Both the position numbers and the translations under genes were made by a program. A stretch of DNA of 64,000 nt from Geobacter sp. AOG1 (lineage in GTDB: Bacteria; Desulfobacterota; Desulfuromonadia; Geobacterales; Geobacteraceae), in NCBI RefSeq assembly GCF_019972315.1, contig NZ_BLIZ01000001.1, positions 3,115,404 through 3,179,403 of the forward strand, written 5' to 3'. Below the pieces are notes generated by a model, which worked only from the letters and a program-made list of their open reading frames with translations, was not told the origin of the DNA and ran no database searches. Of the stretch, positions 28,992 to 38,589 are shown piece after piece. Position 1 is the first letter of the stretch. Every line of letters begins with the position of its first letter.

Positions 28992-30341
28992 TTATGCCTC
29001 CTGACCGCGTGGTTTGATGATGGCCGAAAGGTCATTGTCCGGCCCCTTGCGGGCGAATTTCGCCAGCAGGTAGATGTCGATCACGCCGAGAAACCCGTAG
29101 AGCAGAACAAAGCCCACCAACGAGCCCATGACCTGGGAAACGCTCACCGACCTGGACACCGCATCGGAGGTTTTCAGGACACCGTAGACGATCCAGGGCT
29201 GGCGTCCCATCTCGGCCACGATCCAGCCGAACTGGTTGGCCAGGTACGGCAGGGGGATGAGAAACACCAGCAGCCTGAGAAAGAGCGGATACTTCTCCAG
29301 CAGATCACGCCGGGACAAAAACACTGCCGCGATGGAAACGAGGATGAAAAGGGTGCCAAGTCCGACCATGGTCCGGAAACTGTAAAAAACCGGCAGCACG
29401 GGTGGACGCTCATCCTTCGGGATGTCCTTCAGCCCCTTGATCTCCGCATCGGGGGTATGGAAGGCAAGCATGCTGACCGCCTTGGGTATGCAGATTTGCT
29501 CAACACTGTTGCACTCGTTGATCGGGTCGGGCATCAGGAGCAGATTGAGGCCAACCCCCCGCCGGGTTTCCCAGACCGACTCCATGGCCGCAAACTTGGA
29601 GGGCTGGGTTTTGGCAACTTCCACGGCATGGACGTCGCCGATAACCGCGACCAGCACGGTCGACACCAGTCCGAAAACCGCCGCCATCCTGAACGACGCC
29701 TTGAAAAATTCCGTCTCATTCTTGCGCAACAGATGCCATGCGGATATTCCCATCACGAAGAAGGCAGCCACCGTGTAACCTGAAACGATCTGGTGCCCGA
29801 ACTTGATGAGGCCATAGGGGTTGGTCACCAGTGCCAGGAAATCGACCATCTCGGCTCGGCCGTTCCGCAGCACATAGCCGACCGGATGCTGCATCCAGCC
29901 GTTGGCAAGAAGGATCCAGAGCCCGGAAAGGTTAGTGGCGATTGCTACCAGCCAGATAGAAAGCGCATGGACCTTTTTCGACACCTTGTTCCAGCCGAAA
30001 ATCCAGACCCCGATGAACACCGATTCGAGGAAAAACGCCACCGTCGCCTCAATGGCCAGCGGCGCACCGAAAATATCCCCCACATAGCGGGAATACTCGG
30101 CCCAGTTCATGCCAAACTGGAACTCCATGGTAATGCCGGTCACGACACCGAGGGCAAAGTTTATCAGGAACAGTTTTCCCCAGAACTTGGTCATCCTCAG
30201 ATAGATGTCGTCATTTGTCGCCAGATAGCGCGTCTCCATGTACGCGGTCAGAATGGAAAGTCCGAGGGTGAGCGGCACGAAAATGAAGTGGAACGCGCTC
30301 GTGGCGGCAAACTGGAGCCGGCTCAAAGTTAATACATCCAT
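28992..30341 (-). CDS. cydA: Cytochrome bd oxidase subunit I
   Basis: 449 residues, shorter than the E. coli protein, consistent with a short Q-loop. H at about 18 in SAFHFIFVPLTLG (heme b595 side), GMNWAEYSRYVGDIFGAPLAIE, and the GRQPW motif in EMGRQPWIVYGVLKTSD are all present. Quinol:O2 oxidoreductase with high O2 affinity. The 261-bp gap upstream, to an Rrf2-type regulator gene on the same strand, should hold the promoter. Confidence 0.97.
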   Translation of the reverse strand: MDVLTLSRLQFAATSAFHFIFVPLTLGLSILTAYMETRYLATNDDIYLRMTKFWGKLFLINFALGVVTGITMEFQFGMNWAEYSRYVGDIFGAPLAIEATVAFFLESVFIGVWIFGWNKVSKKVHALSIWLVAIATNLSGLWILLANGWMQHPVGYVLRNGRAEMVDFLALVTNPYGLIKFGHQIVSGYTVAAFFVMGISAWHLLRKNETEFFKASFRMAAVFGLVSTVLVAVIGDVHAVEVAKTQPSKFAAMESVWETRRGVGLNLLLMPDPINECNSVEQICIPKAVSMLAFHTPDAEIKGLKDIPKDERPPVLPVFYSFRTMVGLGTLFILVSIAAVFLSRRDLLEKYPLFLRLLVFLIPLPYLANQFGWIVAEMGRQPWIVYGVLKTSDAVSRSVSVSQVMGSLVGFVLLYGFLGVIDIYLLAKFARKGPDNDLSAIIKPRGQEA

Positions 30342-30602
30342 AGGTCTTCCTCCTCTTTCAGTGTGATGCGTTTATCAGCGTCCCTTGGAATAGAATATAC
30401 CTGAAAAACCATTTGGCCACGAATTTGCGAACAATCAGAATCTTAGCAAGCTGGCATACCCATAAAACAAAAATCGCCTGCAATTGTTGGTATTCGTGGC
30501 AACGTGCCGTTTTCCGGGATAAATCCAACCAAGAATTCATACCTTTGCTACATTACAGCATGCTAATAAGACTGTTTTTGTCCTGTATCCGGGCAAAAAA
30601 AA

Positions 30603-31013
30603 TTACTTCGTGTCCCGGGCCAATTCTTCGATGGTAACCGATTCGAGTATCTGCACGACCTGTCCCTGGACGCGGCGCCAGACCGGGTGGACGTTGCACT
30701 GTTTGTCGAAATCACAGGCGCCGCTTCCCATCAGGCAACGATTCGGGATGATGGGTCCTTCAACCGCCTCCACAACCTCCCGCAGGGTGATCCTTGAGGC
30801 GGGGCGACCCAGCATGAAGCCTCCTCCCGTACCCCGGTACGAATTGACCAGGCCGAGTTTGGCAAAATTCTGGAATATTTTCGCGAGGAACGTCGGGGGC
30901 ACCTCGGTAGCCTCGGCGATTTCGCTGATGAGCGCCATCTTGCCGGGTGCCTGCCGTGCAAGATAGATCATTCCCCTGATCGCATATTCACCCTTGCGGG
31001 TCAACTCCATCAT
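30603..31013 (-). CDS. Rrf2 family transcriptional regulator, likely Fe-S
   Basis: 136 residues. Winged helix (LTRKGEYAIRGMIYLARQ, then EIAEATEVPPTFLAKIFQNFAKLGLV). Three cysteines at 93, 100 and 106 (CX6CX5C) occupy the cluster-binding position seen in IscR and NsrR, so it likely senses NO, O2 or Fe-S status. It lies immediately upstream of cydAB on the same strand, suggesting control of the bd oxidase; the subfamily cannot be fixed from the sequence. Two adjacent ATGs (31013, 31010) are possible. Confidence 0.9.
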   Translation of the reverse strand: MMELTRKGEYAIRGMIYLARQAPGKMALISEIAEATEVPPTFLAKIFQNFAKLGLVNSYRGTGGGFMLGRPASRITLREVVEAVEGPIIPNRCLMGSGACDFDKQCNVHPVWRRVQGQVVQILESVTIEELARDTK

Positions 31014-31123
31014 CGCTGCACCTTTAGGACCTGTTTTGTCTTTTATAGCCGAGCAAACGACCTCTGTCAAGACACAAATGTGATTCCTGAGAGAAAAATA
31101 TACGGTCTGCCGGTCGATTGAAA

Positions 31124-31765
31124 CTAGAATATCACCTTTCGCCAGACATCCACTACCGTTCCGACGATTCTGGTGTTCGGCTCCGGCCTGAAGGGGGCAT
31201 ATGATGTGTTGTCCGGGGAGAAGATCGTCTCCCCCACGGCGACACGGTAACGCCGCATGATCACATCACCCCAGAGATTGTTCAACAGGACGACGTCGCC
31301 GTTTTTGGGTTCCATATCGGGGATGAACAGCACCAGGTCTCCGTCGAGAATGGTCGGGGCCATGAAATTGCCGTAACAGATGAGTGCATAGCACCCCTCC
31401 CCTGCTTTCGGAACCCTGATGTACTCAACCACATCCTCCGCTTTGATTGTCGCGGGGAACCCCTCGGAGATTTTCTGCAAGAGCGGGACGCTCGCCGACT
31501 CTCCCCGTGAACGGGTCTCTCCTCCAACCCGGCGCATCTCCCCGCGTCCGATGCAGAGCCATTCACGGTCGACATTGAAATAATGGCAGAGGGCGATGAT
31601 CAGCGTTTCGGACGGAATCTTCTTTCCCCGCTCGATGCTGCTGAGAAACCCCTGGACGATTCCGAGGGAATCGGCAAACATCTGCTGGGTGAGCCCCAAT
31701 GCCTGCCGTACCTGCTTGATGCGGCTGCCGATAGCGCTGTCCGGTTGCAGTTTGTGTATGGTCAT
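31124..31765 (-). CDS. XRE-type repressor with S24-like domain lacking the Ser-Lys dyad
   Basis: 213 residues. HTH at about 12-65 (IKQVRQALGLTQQMFADSLGI, LSSIERGKK). The C-terminal part (about 115-210) has the LexA/CI-like fold pattern: MAPTILDGDLVLF, GDVVLL, MRRYRV, IVGTVVDVWRKV. In active S24 proteins the first motif reads G-D-S-M and the third contains a Lys. Here they read GNFM (F134) and MRRY (R171), so neither catalytic residue is present and self-cleavage is unlikely. No phage genes surround it. Confidence 0.88.
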   Translation of the reverse strand: MTIHKLQPDSAIGSRIKQVRQALGLTQQMFADSLGIVQGFLSSIERGKKIPSETLIIALCHYFNVDREWLCIGRGEMRRVGGETRSRGESASVPLLQKISEGFPATIKAEDVVEYIRVPKAGEGCYALICYGNFMAPTILDGDLVLFIPDMEPKNGDVVLLNNLWGDVIMRRYRVAVGETIFSPDNTSYAPFRPEPNTRIVGTVVDVWRKVIF

Positions 31766-31884
31766 GGGAAGACTCTCGCCGTGCGGAATATGTCCGGATG
31801 CACCGGACCGTGAAAAGTTATGTAAGTATTACACACTTCAGCCCGGTCGGCAAGAATAATAAATTACAGTGAAATACCCGCTAG

Positions 31885-33174
31885 TCACTCTGGAGACGGG
31901 CGATCCCGTACGCCGTACTCTTTATTCATATTCCCCTGCCATTCAGTTACCACACCGGAATAATCGACTCCATAATCGGCAAGAGCCACTCCGATGGCAT
32001 CGGAAACAGACTTTCCGTTTCCCAGTAACCGGAGAATCTCCTGTATCTTTTGCCAGCCATACCTGGCGACCATGAAATTAACCAGGGCGTAACTCTGCTG
32101 GTAGGCAAGCGCCACCTGTTTGTCGGACAGGGTGCTGAACGGCCTTTCCAGAAGGGGAAAGGATAAAAATCCTCCATGCCGTGCCACGCGCCCAAGTTCA
32201 GCCATCGGCTGGTTGAACTCCTTCCGTCCCTCCAGCTCGGCCACCCCCTCGTTAAGCCAGGTGGGGCAGTTTCCCTTCGTCATCTCGAAAACCACCACAT
32301 GGGTATACTCGTGGACAAGCACATTTCGAAGCAGAGGCGTCATCCCCGTTGCACCACCGAGCGGAATACGGATCTTGCCGTCGTAGAGGCCGCCCGACCA
32401 GTCGGGGCTGTCGGTCAGAGCCTTGAAATCCTTTTTGGTGTAGAGAAGCACCTGTACCCGTGCCTCGGGGAAATATCCCAGATCGGAGCCGACCCGGTTG
32501 TACGCGGTCTCCAGCACATCGAGGATATCGCCGGCAAGCACGGACTTCAGTTCCGTATCGTAGGAGAGAGAGAACCGGGAGCTGTACCCCTTGTCCATAC
32601 GGGTCTCCAGTGCCAGCTCACGCCGGGTCTTATCCGCCAGCTCCCTGATGGCGGCCCGGGAAGGGTCCAGCTCTAGCGCCTTTTCCCACATCTCAAGGGC
32701 AAGGGTCAGATTATCGCTGTCGTAGTACGCCCTTCCAAGATGGTAGTAGAGCTCGGGAGACGCGCCGCCCAGCGAGCGGGCCCGTTCGAGTTCATAAATT
32801 GCCCCCTCATAACGCTTGGCGGCATGCAGGGCGATACCGCGGAGGATAGCGTAACGGGGTGATTCAGGCAACAGTTCCCGAGCATGGTCGAAATATTCGG
32901 CCGCCGCATCGTAAAGTTTCCGTTCCATCTGCCTCATCCCCACACAGGTGTATGCCTCGGCAAGGTTTTTCCGCAGGTTCTGGTCGTAGGGATTGAGGCT
33001 GAAAGCCTTCTGCAGCTGATCGAGCCCCTTTTCATACTCTCCCTGTTCAAGCAGCGTAAGGGCATAATCATTATGAAGGATGGGATCGTTGGCGAAGACG
33101 GGCAAGGCCGTAGCGATGAAGGTCAGAAAAGCAAGGGAAGGGAAGAAAAACCGTTTCAGGAAAAGGGACGCCAT
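31885..33174 (-). CDS. Exported TPR protein with peptidase MA-like (HExxH) domain
   Basis: 429 residues. Signal peptide 1-29 (ending PVFA). Tetratricopeptide repeats span about 30-175. A gluzincin-type domain follows: zinc motif HEYTH at 288-292 and the third ligand E309 in TWLNEGVAELEG. Peptidase MA-like proteins of this layout are periplasmic or outer-membrane associated; substrates are unknown. ATG at 33174 gives a proper signal peptide, unlike the longer frame. The J-domain gene ends 5 bp upstream, so the two are cotranscribed. Confidence 0.82.
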   Translation of the reverse strand: MASLFLKRFFFPSLAFLTFIATALPVFANDPILHNDYALTLLEQGEYEKGLDQLQKAFSLNPYDQNLRKNLAEAYTCVGMRQMERKLYDAAAEYFDHARELLPESPRYAILRGIALHAAKRYEGAIYELERARSLGGASPELYYHLGRAYYDSDNLTLALEMWEKALELDPSRAAIRELADKTRRELALETRMDKGYSSRFSLSYDTELKSVLAGDILDVLETAYNRVGSDLGYFPEARVQVLLYTKKDFKALTDSPDWSGGLYDGKIRIPLGGATGMTPLLRNVLVHEYTHVVVFEMTKGNCPTWLNEGVAELEGRKEFNQPMAELGRVARHGGFLSFPLLERPFSTLSDKQVALAYQQSYALVNFMVARYGWQKIQEILRLLGNGKSVSDAIGVALADYGVDYSGVVTEWQGNMNKEYGVRDRPSPE

Positions 33175-33178
33175 GTAA

Positions 33179-33469
33179 CTACCTGCTCCCCCACAACGGT
33201 GCATCGGCAAACTGCTGGCGGAGCCGTTCCTCGGGGTTCTGTTCGTAGAACTCCTCCTCGGCAAAGGAATAGCAGTAGTTCTCCACGTAGTCGCGAATGA
33301 TCTTGTAGGCGGCATTGATCGACCGGATTCGTTCCGGGTCATTCACCTCTCCCCTGTCGGGGTGGTAGCGCCTTACCAGCTCGCGGTGACGGCTCTTGAT
33401 CGCGCGGAGGGTTACCCGCTGGGGGAGGTCGAACAGCGCAAGTGCCTGGGTAAGTTCTGCGTAGGTCAT
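33179..33469 (-). CDS. Small J-domain protein
   Basis: 96 residues, a DnaJ-like J domain with the HPD motif in ELVRRYHPDRGEVNDPERIRS (HPD near residue 36) and little else. No Gly/Phe or zinc-finger region, so it would stimulate an Hsp70 ATPase without holding clients itself. Translated just ahead of the TPR-peptidase gene. Confidence 0.85.
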   Translation of the reverse strand: MTYAELTQALALFDLPQRVTLRAIKSRHRELVRRYHPDRGEVNDPERIRSINAAYKIIRDYVENYCYSFAEEEFYEQNPEERLRQQFADAPLWGSR

Positions 33470-33536
33470 GGAAGTACTCTAACATGGTTTCGAAATAGCC
33501 GGGCGTTCCGAAGGGAAAACCCGGGTATCCCCTGCT

Positions 33537-35414
33537 TCACCCGTGTATCTTCTCCCGAACCCGGGCGGCTATCCCTTGCGCGTCGAGTCCGTAGCAAGCG
33601 CGCAGTTCCGGTTGTTCCCCCTGCTCGATGAACTGGTCCGGAAAACCAAGGCGCGTGACCGCAATATCGGCAAACCCTTCATCCGCGAGAAGCTCGAGAA
33701 CCGCCGTGCCGAAGCCCCCCTGGAGCGCGTTCTCCTCCACGGTGAACAGCGGGCAATTCCTGCCGGCCAGGGAGATGATCAGTTCCCGGTCCAGCGGCTT
33801 GACGAAACGGGCGTTCGCCACCGTCATCTCGATCCCTTCCCCAGCAAGGATGGTGGCGGCTTCCAGTGCCGGCATGACCATGGTACCGAGTGCAATGATC
33901 GTCCCGTCCTTGCCGTCCCGCAACACTTCCCCTCTGCCGACGGGAAGGGCATGAAAATTCTGATCGAGGGGAACACCGTATCCGTTCCCCCGGGGATAGC
34001 GGACCGCCGCCGGCGTCCCCAGGTCGATGGCCGTCTGGAGCATGTGCTGTAGTTCGTTCTCGTCCTTGGGGGCCATGATGGTCAGATTGGGGAGAGAACG
34101 GAGATAGGAGAGGTCGAACACGCCATGGTGGGTCGGTCCGTCGCTCCCCACAACCCCGGCCCGGTCGATGGCAAAGACCACTGGCAGGTTCTGCAGGCAG
34201 ACGTCATGGAACACCTGGTCGTAGGCACGCTGGAGAAACGACGAGTAGACGGCAAAGACCGGCGTGTACCCCTCGGCGGCAAGACCGGCGGCGAAGGTGA
34301 CACCATGCTGCTCGGCGATCCCCACATCGAAAAAGCGGGTGGGGAATTCCTTGGCGAAGGGGGTCAGCCCGGTACCGTCGGGCATGGCCGCGGTGATGGC
34401 GCACACCTTGTCGTCCTCGGCGGCTATCTTCTTTATCGTCTCGCCGAATATCCCCGTATAGGAAGCGGCTCCCCCCTTCCCCTTGATGACCTTGCCAGTG
34501 GCGATCTCGAAGGGACCGACGCCGTGGAACAGGGAAGGGTTCTCCTCGGCGGGACGGTATCCCTTTCCCTTCTTGGTCAGCACGTGGATCAGGACGGCAT
34601 CGTCGAACCGCTTCACCCTTTCCAGGGTCTCCTGCAGGAGGTCGAGGTCGTGGCCGTCGATGGGACCGATGTACTCGAAACCGAAGGCCTCGAAGAGCAT
34701 CCCCGGCGTGAACAGCCCCTTGAGGGACTCCTCGGCCCGCTTCGCCACTTGCAACACATTGCGGCCAAGCCCGTCGAGTCCCTCCAGGAAACCTTCCACG
34801 TCCTTCTTGATCTTGTGAACGAATTCGCTGGTGATGGTGCGGGAGAGGAAATTGGAGAGCGCCCCCACGTTCTCCGCGATGGACATCTCGTTGTCGTTGA
34901 GGATCACCACCAGGTCCTTGTTCAGGTGCCCGGCGTGGTTGAGCCCCTCGTAGGCAATGCCGCCGGTCATGGAGCCGTCGCCGATGACGGCGATGACCTT
35001 GTTGCGGTCCCGCCGCAGGTCACGGGCTACGGCGAGGCCGAGAGCGGCGGAGATGGAGGTGGAAGAGTGCCCCACGTCGAAGGCGTCGTGCACCGATTCG
35101 GCCCGTTTGGGAAAACCGCTTATTCCGCCCAGGGTCCGGAGGGTGCGGAAGCGCTCGCGGCGGCCGGTCAGGAGCTTGTGGGCATAGGCCTGGTGCCCCA
35201 CGTCCCAGACGATCTTGTCCTGGGGAGACGAGAACACCCGGTGCAGGGCAATGGTCAACTCCACCACGCCGAGGCTCGGCGCCAGGTGACCGCCGTTGGT
35301 GGCGCAGGTAGCGATTATCTCCTGGCGCAACTCCTCCGCCAGCGTTACCAGTTCCCTGCCGGCAAGCTTCTTCAGATCCTCGGGACCGTTGATTTTTTCC
35401 AGAACTGGTGCCAT
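33537..35414 (-). CDS. dxs: 1-deoxy-D-xylulose-5-phosphate synthase
   Basis: 625 residues. Thiamine-diphosphate enzyme joining pyruvate and glyceraldehyde 3-phosphate, first step of the MEP isoprenoid pathway. [16 protein letters not shown] motif GDGSMTGG followed by [13 protein letters not shown], and the transketolase-type [15 protein letters not shown] are present. The ATG overlaps the ispA stop (TGATG), with an in-frame GTG one codon before it. Full length. Confidence 0.97.
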   Translation of the reverse strand: MAPVLEKINGPEDLKKLAGRELVTLAEELRQEIIATCATNGGHLAPSLGVVELTIALHRVFSSPQDKIVWDVGHQAYAHKLLTGRRERFRTLRTLGGISGFPKRAESVHDAFDVGHSSTSISAALGLAVARDLRRDRNKVIAVIGDGSMTGGIAYEGLNHAGHLNKDLVVILNDNEMSIAENVGALSNFLSRTITSEFVHKIKKDVEGFLEGLDGLGRNVLQVAKRAEESLKGLFTPGMLFEAFGFEYIGPIDGHDLDLLQETLERVKRFDDAVLIHVLTKKGKGYRPAEENPSLFHGVGPFEIATGKVIKGKGGAASYTGIFGETIKKIAAEDDKVCAITAAMPDGTGLTPFAKEFPTRFFDVGIAEQHGVTFAAGLAAEGYTPVFAVYSSFLQRAYDQVFHDVCLQNLPVVFAIDRAGVVGSDGPTHHGVFDLSYLRSLPNLTIMAPKDENELQHMLQTAIDLGTPAAVRYPRGNGYGVPLDQNFHALPVGRGEVLRDGKDGTIIALGTMVMPALEAATILAGEGIEMTVANARFVKPLDRELIISLAGRNCPLFTVEENALQGGFGTAVLELLADEGFADIAVTRLGFPDQFIEQGEQPELRACYGLDAQGIAARVREKIHG

Positions 35415-36307
35415 CACGATTTCCGGTACACGATGTATTTCGCAATCTCCCGCAGGGGATCGGCCTTGGCGTCAAACAAATCGAGGGCGGCCAGGGCCAT
35501 GTCGGTCAGTTCGGCGGCCCGCCGCTTGGATTCCGCCAGTCCGACCACCGCGGGATAGGTCGCCTTCCCCCGAGCCTCATCGCTTCCGGCGTCCTTGCCG
35601 ATCTCCTCCGTGGTCCCCTCGATATCGAGGATGTCGTCGGCAATCTGGAAGGCAAGGCCGATCGTCTCTCCATACCGGGTGAAAGCCGCAACCTCCGCCT
35701 CGCCGGCACCGCCGAGGATGGCACCGGCCTTGACGGATGCCTTGATGAGGGCACCCGTCTTGTGGGTGTGGATGTACTGGACCGTCGGCAGGTCGATCTC
35801 CTTCTTCCCCTCGCTCTCCATGTCCACTACTTGGCCGCCGACCATGCCGCGGGACCCTGCACAACGGGCAATCTCCTGGATAACCGCCAACCGCTCCCGG
35901 GGAGGGAGATCGGCGCCAGATTCCGGATTGCTGAGGAGGATGAACGCCTCGGTCAGGAGCGCATCGCCGGCCAGGATCGCGGTTGCCTCCCCGAACACCT
36001 TGTGGTTGGTCGGGTTGCCGCGCCGAAAATCGTCGTCGTCCATGGCAGGAAGGTCGTCATGAATAAGGGAATAGGTATGGATCATCTCCATGGCGCAGGC
36101 TGCAGGCATCGCCTGGTCAATGGTTCCTCCCGCAGCTTCACAGGCGGCCAGCATGAGAATCGGCCGCACCCTCTTCCCCCCCGCAAACACCGAATAACGC
36201 ATGGAGCGGTGAAGGGAAGACGGCAGTTCGTCCTCCCGGGGAAGATAACGGTCCAGCGCCTCGTCCACCAACCGGCAGCGCTCTTTCAGATATGACTTGA
36301 GGTCCAT
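35414..36307 (-). CDS. ispA: Polyprenyl (farnesyl/geranyl) diphosphate synthase
   Basis: 297 residues. Adds isopentenyl units to allylic diphosphates. First Asp-rich motif [14 protein letters not shown] and second DDILD are intact; GGKRVRPIL precedes. Short-chain product expected from family similarity to IspA; exact chain length cannot be read. Coupled to dxs by a stop-start overlap, forming the usual isoprenoid pair. Confidence 0.95.
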   Translation of the reverse strand: MDLKSYLKERCRLVDEALDRYLPREDELPSSLHRSMRYSVFAGGKRVRPILMLAACEAAGGTIDQAMPAACAMEMIHTYSLIHDDLPAMDDDDFRRGNPTNHKVFGEATAILAGDALLTEAFILLSNPESGADLPPRERLAVIQEIARCAGSRGMVGGQVVDMESEGKKEIDLPTVQYIHTHKTGALIKASVKAGAILGGAGEAEVAAFTRYGETIGLAFQIADDILDIEGTTEEIGKDAGSDEARGKATYPAVVGLAESKRRAAELTDMALAALDLFDAKADPLREIAKYIVYRKS

Positions 36308-36375
36308 GGTTCTCTCTCTTTCTAAAATCCGTGAGGGGTGAGTACCCCGTTCCGCTCAGAGTCCCCTCAATCCAC

Positions 36376-36456
36376 CGCTGTACGGCTCATTCGCGCCGGC
36401 CGACCAACTCGCCCTGACGGGCTCAAACAGAATCGGCCGGCTTAGCTCCATTTCGC
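36376..36456 (-). repeat. Palindromic dispersed repeat, copy A
   Basis: Read on the minus strand it shares with copy B (36904-36982) the ordered blocks GAAATGGAGC, AAGC, GCCG, CTGTTTGAGCCCGT, AGGGCGAGTT, CGGC and ACAGC. The centre is a nested palindrome: GCCC / GGGC flanked by GGCCGA / TCGGCC. The two copies are in opposite orientation on either side of xseB. The rest of the 36308-36521 gap shows nothing else recognisable. Confidence 0.7.
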
Positions 36457-36521
36457 CTACACCGGCTGGATCTCGGGCACATTCGCTCCACGGGGCACTC
36501 GCCCCTCACTATAGGCAGCTA

Positions 36522-36752
36522 TTATTCGTCGTCCAGCGTGAACGGCACCTTCCCGAAACTCCCGTCCTTCTGCTTGAGGAGCATCTCCACCCGCTGTTCC
36601 GCCTCATTGAGCTTCCTGTTACAGAATGCGGCCTGCTTGACCCCTTCCTCGAAAGCCTTGAGGGAGTCCTCAAGAGAGAGCTCTCCCCCTTCGAGTTTCT
36701 TCACCACCTCTTCCAGCTTCTTCAGGGATGTTTCGAATTTTTCCACGGCCAT
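36522..36752 (-). CDS. xseB: Exodeoxyribonuclease VII small subunit
   Basis: 76 residues, standard length. FETSLKKLEEVVKKLEGGELSLEDSLKAFEEG is the family core, a helical hairpin that binds XseA. ATG 36752 chosen; seven further in-frame codons upstream are not needed. Separated from xseA by 277 bp that contains repeat copy B, and from ispA by copy A, so the usual xseA-xseB-ispA coupling is loosened here. Confidence 0.95.
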   Translation of the reverse strand: MAVEKFETSLKKLEEVVKKLEGGELSLEDSLKAFEEGVKQAAFCNRKLNEAEQRVEMLLKQKDGSFGKVPFTLDDE

Positions 36753-36903
36753 GGTGTGACCCTTCCCCGGCAAAAGTGAACCGCTATTATACAGAATACC
36801 CGTTTTCAGTCAAGTCAAGCCTGCCGGCCCGTCAATCCTCTATCTATAGCAGTTACAGAGAGCCGAAGAGAACGACTTTCCCTGAAGCGTCGTGGCTCTT
36901 GGT

Positions 36904-36982
36904 GAAATGGAGCGTCAAGCAGCCGTACTGTTTGAGCCCGTAGGGCGAGTTTACGGCGGCAGCGGAGGCATAGAGCTACAGC
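36904..36982 (+). repeat. Palindromic dispersed repeat, copy B
   Basis: Counterpart of copy A in the opposite orientation, with core CTGTTTGAGCCCGTAGGGCG from 36928. Outer arms CCGTA / TACGG and inner GCCC / GGGC would fold into a two-step hairpin. Located between xseA and xseB. Confidence 0.7.
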
Positions 36983-37029
36983 TGAAAGGGAATCGGAGTG
37001 AATGAGGCTTTGTTACTACCACTTTCTGA

Positions 37030-38373
37030 TTAATCCTCGCAGGAGTCGACCCTGCACAGGGCGCTCCCCCTGAAGAGCCGGAGACGCAACCGGTCCCCCG
37101 CCGCAAGCTGTGAGCTTTCACGGATCACGACCCCCTCCGGCAAAAGGTTGGCAATGGCATAACCACGCGCCAGAGTTGCCAGGGGAGAAAGTGCTTCCAG
37201 CTTGCCGGCACCGACTGCGATCCCTTCCCGTGCACTGTCCAGACGACGCACCATGGACCGTTCGGCCCTGTTCGCCAGCCCCAGCAGCAGTTCCCTCCCC
37301 CGCTCCACCTCCACCGCGGGATTCTGCAGGCGCAGCCGGTTGACAAGGAACTGCACCAGCTGACGGCGCCGTTCCTCTCCACCACGGCAGGCCAGGTTGA
37401 GCCGGCCGGCAAGATCGTCGATCCGCTGGGCGAGATGGCCGAGGAGCAAGGTCGGATCCTTGAGTGAACGGCTGAGAACCTGCACCTCCCTGTCGAATCC
37501 CGCCAGCCGGTGTTCCATTGTCTGCCGGAGGCGGTGGGACAGGGAATCCACCTCGGCAACCAGTTCAGACTTGCTCCGGACCACGAGCTCCGCCGCCGCC
37601 GAGGGAGTCGGCGCGCGCAGGTCGGCGACAAAATCGGCGATGGTGAAATCCACCTCGTGACCCACCGCCGAGATGACCGGTATGCGCGACTGGTGGATGG
37701 CCCGGGCCACCACCTCCTCGTTGAACGCCCACAGGTCCTCAAGGGAGCCCCCTCCCCTGCCGACGATGAGCACATCCACCGCACCGAGGCGGTTGAAATC
37801 CCTTATGGCACCTGCGATCTCCGCCGCCGCCCCCTCCCCCTGCACTCGTACCGGGTAGAGGAGTATCTCCAGGTTGGCGAAGCGCCGGTTCAGCACATTG
37901 AGCATATCGTGGATGGCGGCACCGGTGGCGGAGGTGACGATTCCTATCCGCCGGGGAAGGCGCGGGAGCGGTTTCTTGTGCTCTTCGGCGAACAGCCCCT
38001 CCTTCGCCAGGCGCTCCTTGAGCTGGATGAAGGCCATCTGCAGAGCGCCGAGCCCCTGGGGCTCCAGGTATTCCACCAGCAGCTGGTAATCACCCCGCTG
38101 GTCGTAGACCGTCAGGCGTCCCCGGACGATCAAACCCATGCCGTCCCGGGGCTTGAACTTCAGCGCCCGTACCGAGGCGCGGAACATGACGCAGCGCAGC
38201 TGGGCGCCGGCATCCTTGAGGGTGAAATAGAGATGCCCCGACGCCGGCATGGCCAGATTGGATATCTCCCCTTCCACCCAGACGTGCTCGAAATTCTCCT
38301 CCAGCACCCCCCGGATGAGTCCGGTCAGCTGGCTGACGGTCAGTATCCGTTTCTCACCAAACAGTTCCACCAT
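37030..38373 (-). CDS. xseA: Exodeoxyribonuclease VII large subunit
   Basis: 447 residues. OB-fold domain (about 10-105: [40 protein letters not shown]), then the catalytic domain with [33 protein letters not shown] and [27 protein letters not shown] split over about 130-270, and a coiled-coil C-terminus. Degrades single-stranded DNA with XseB. Upstream lies the MITE-like copy 1. Confidence 0.97.
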   Translation of the reverse strand: MVELFGEKRILTVSQLTGLIRGVLEENFEHVWVEGEISNLAMPASGHLYFTLKDAGAQLRCVMFRASVRALKFKPRDGMGLIVRGRLTVYDQRGDYQLLVEYLEPQGLGALQMAFIQLKERLAKEGLFAEEHKKPLPRLPRRIGIVTSATGAAIHDMLNVLNRRFANLEILLYPVRVQGEGAAAEIAGAIRDFNRLGAVDVLIVGRGGGSLEDLWAFNEEVVARAIHQSRIPVISAVGHEVDFTIADFVADLRAPTPSAAAELVVRSKSELVAEVDSLSHRLRQTMEHRLAGFDREVQVLSRSLKDPTLLLGHLAQRIDDLAGRLNLACRGGEERRRQLVQFLVNRLRLQNPAVEVERGRELLLGLANRAERSMVRRLDSAREGIAVGAGKLEALSPLATLARGYAIANLLPEGVVIRESSQLAAGDRLRLRLFRGSALCRVDSCED

Positions 38374-38409
38374 GGTCTCCTTCGCTTCCCAACTACTACC
38401 GCATTGTAT

Positions 38410-38532
38410 ACAACAACGTCAGATTTGAGATGATCACCAGGCGGCGAGGAGGAGGCCCCGGAGGCGTACCTGAACGTACGTTGAGGAGGCCGACGACAAA
38501 GCAACGAAGTTAACGCTCAAATATGGCGTTGT
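38410..38532 (+). repeat. MITE-like element, copy 1
   Basis: 123 bp bounded by imperfect 17-bp terminal inverted repeats: ACAACGTCAGATTTGAG on the left and CTCAAATATGGCGTTGT on the right (15 of 17 complementary). Internal GGCGTAC...GTACG palindrome and GAGGAGGCCGACGAC-type purine-rich blocks. Same orientation as copy 2 at 40008-40124; no transposase inside. Confidence 0.8.
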
Positions 38533-38589
38533 AGCAATGGAAGTCAAAGCGGTTGACGATACGGTTCGTTCCATACTATCATCCCTCCC

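Noticed and set aside
34125..35558. A 477-codon plus-strand frame
   Set aside because: Antisense shadow of dxs and ispA, Gly/His/Val-rich with no domain.
36308..36521. GC-rich gap considered as a tRNA or small RNA gene
   Set aside because: No cloverleaf or T-loop sequence; the structure is explained by the repeat shared with 36904-36982.
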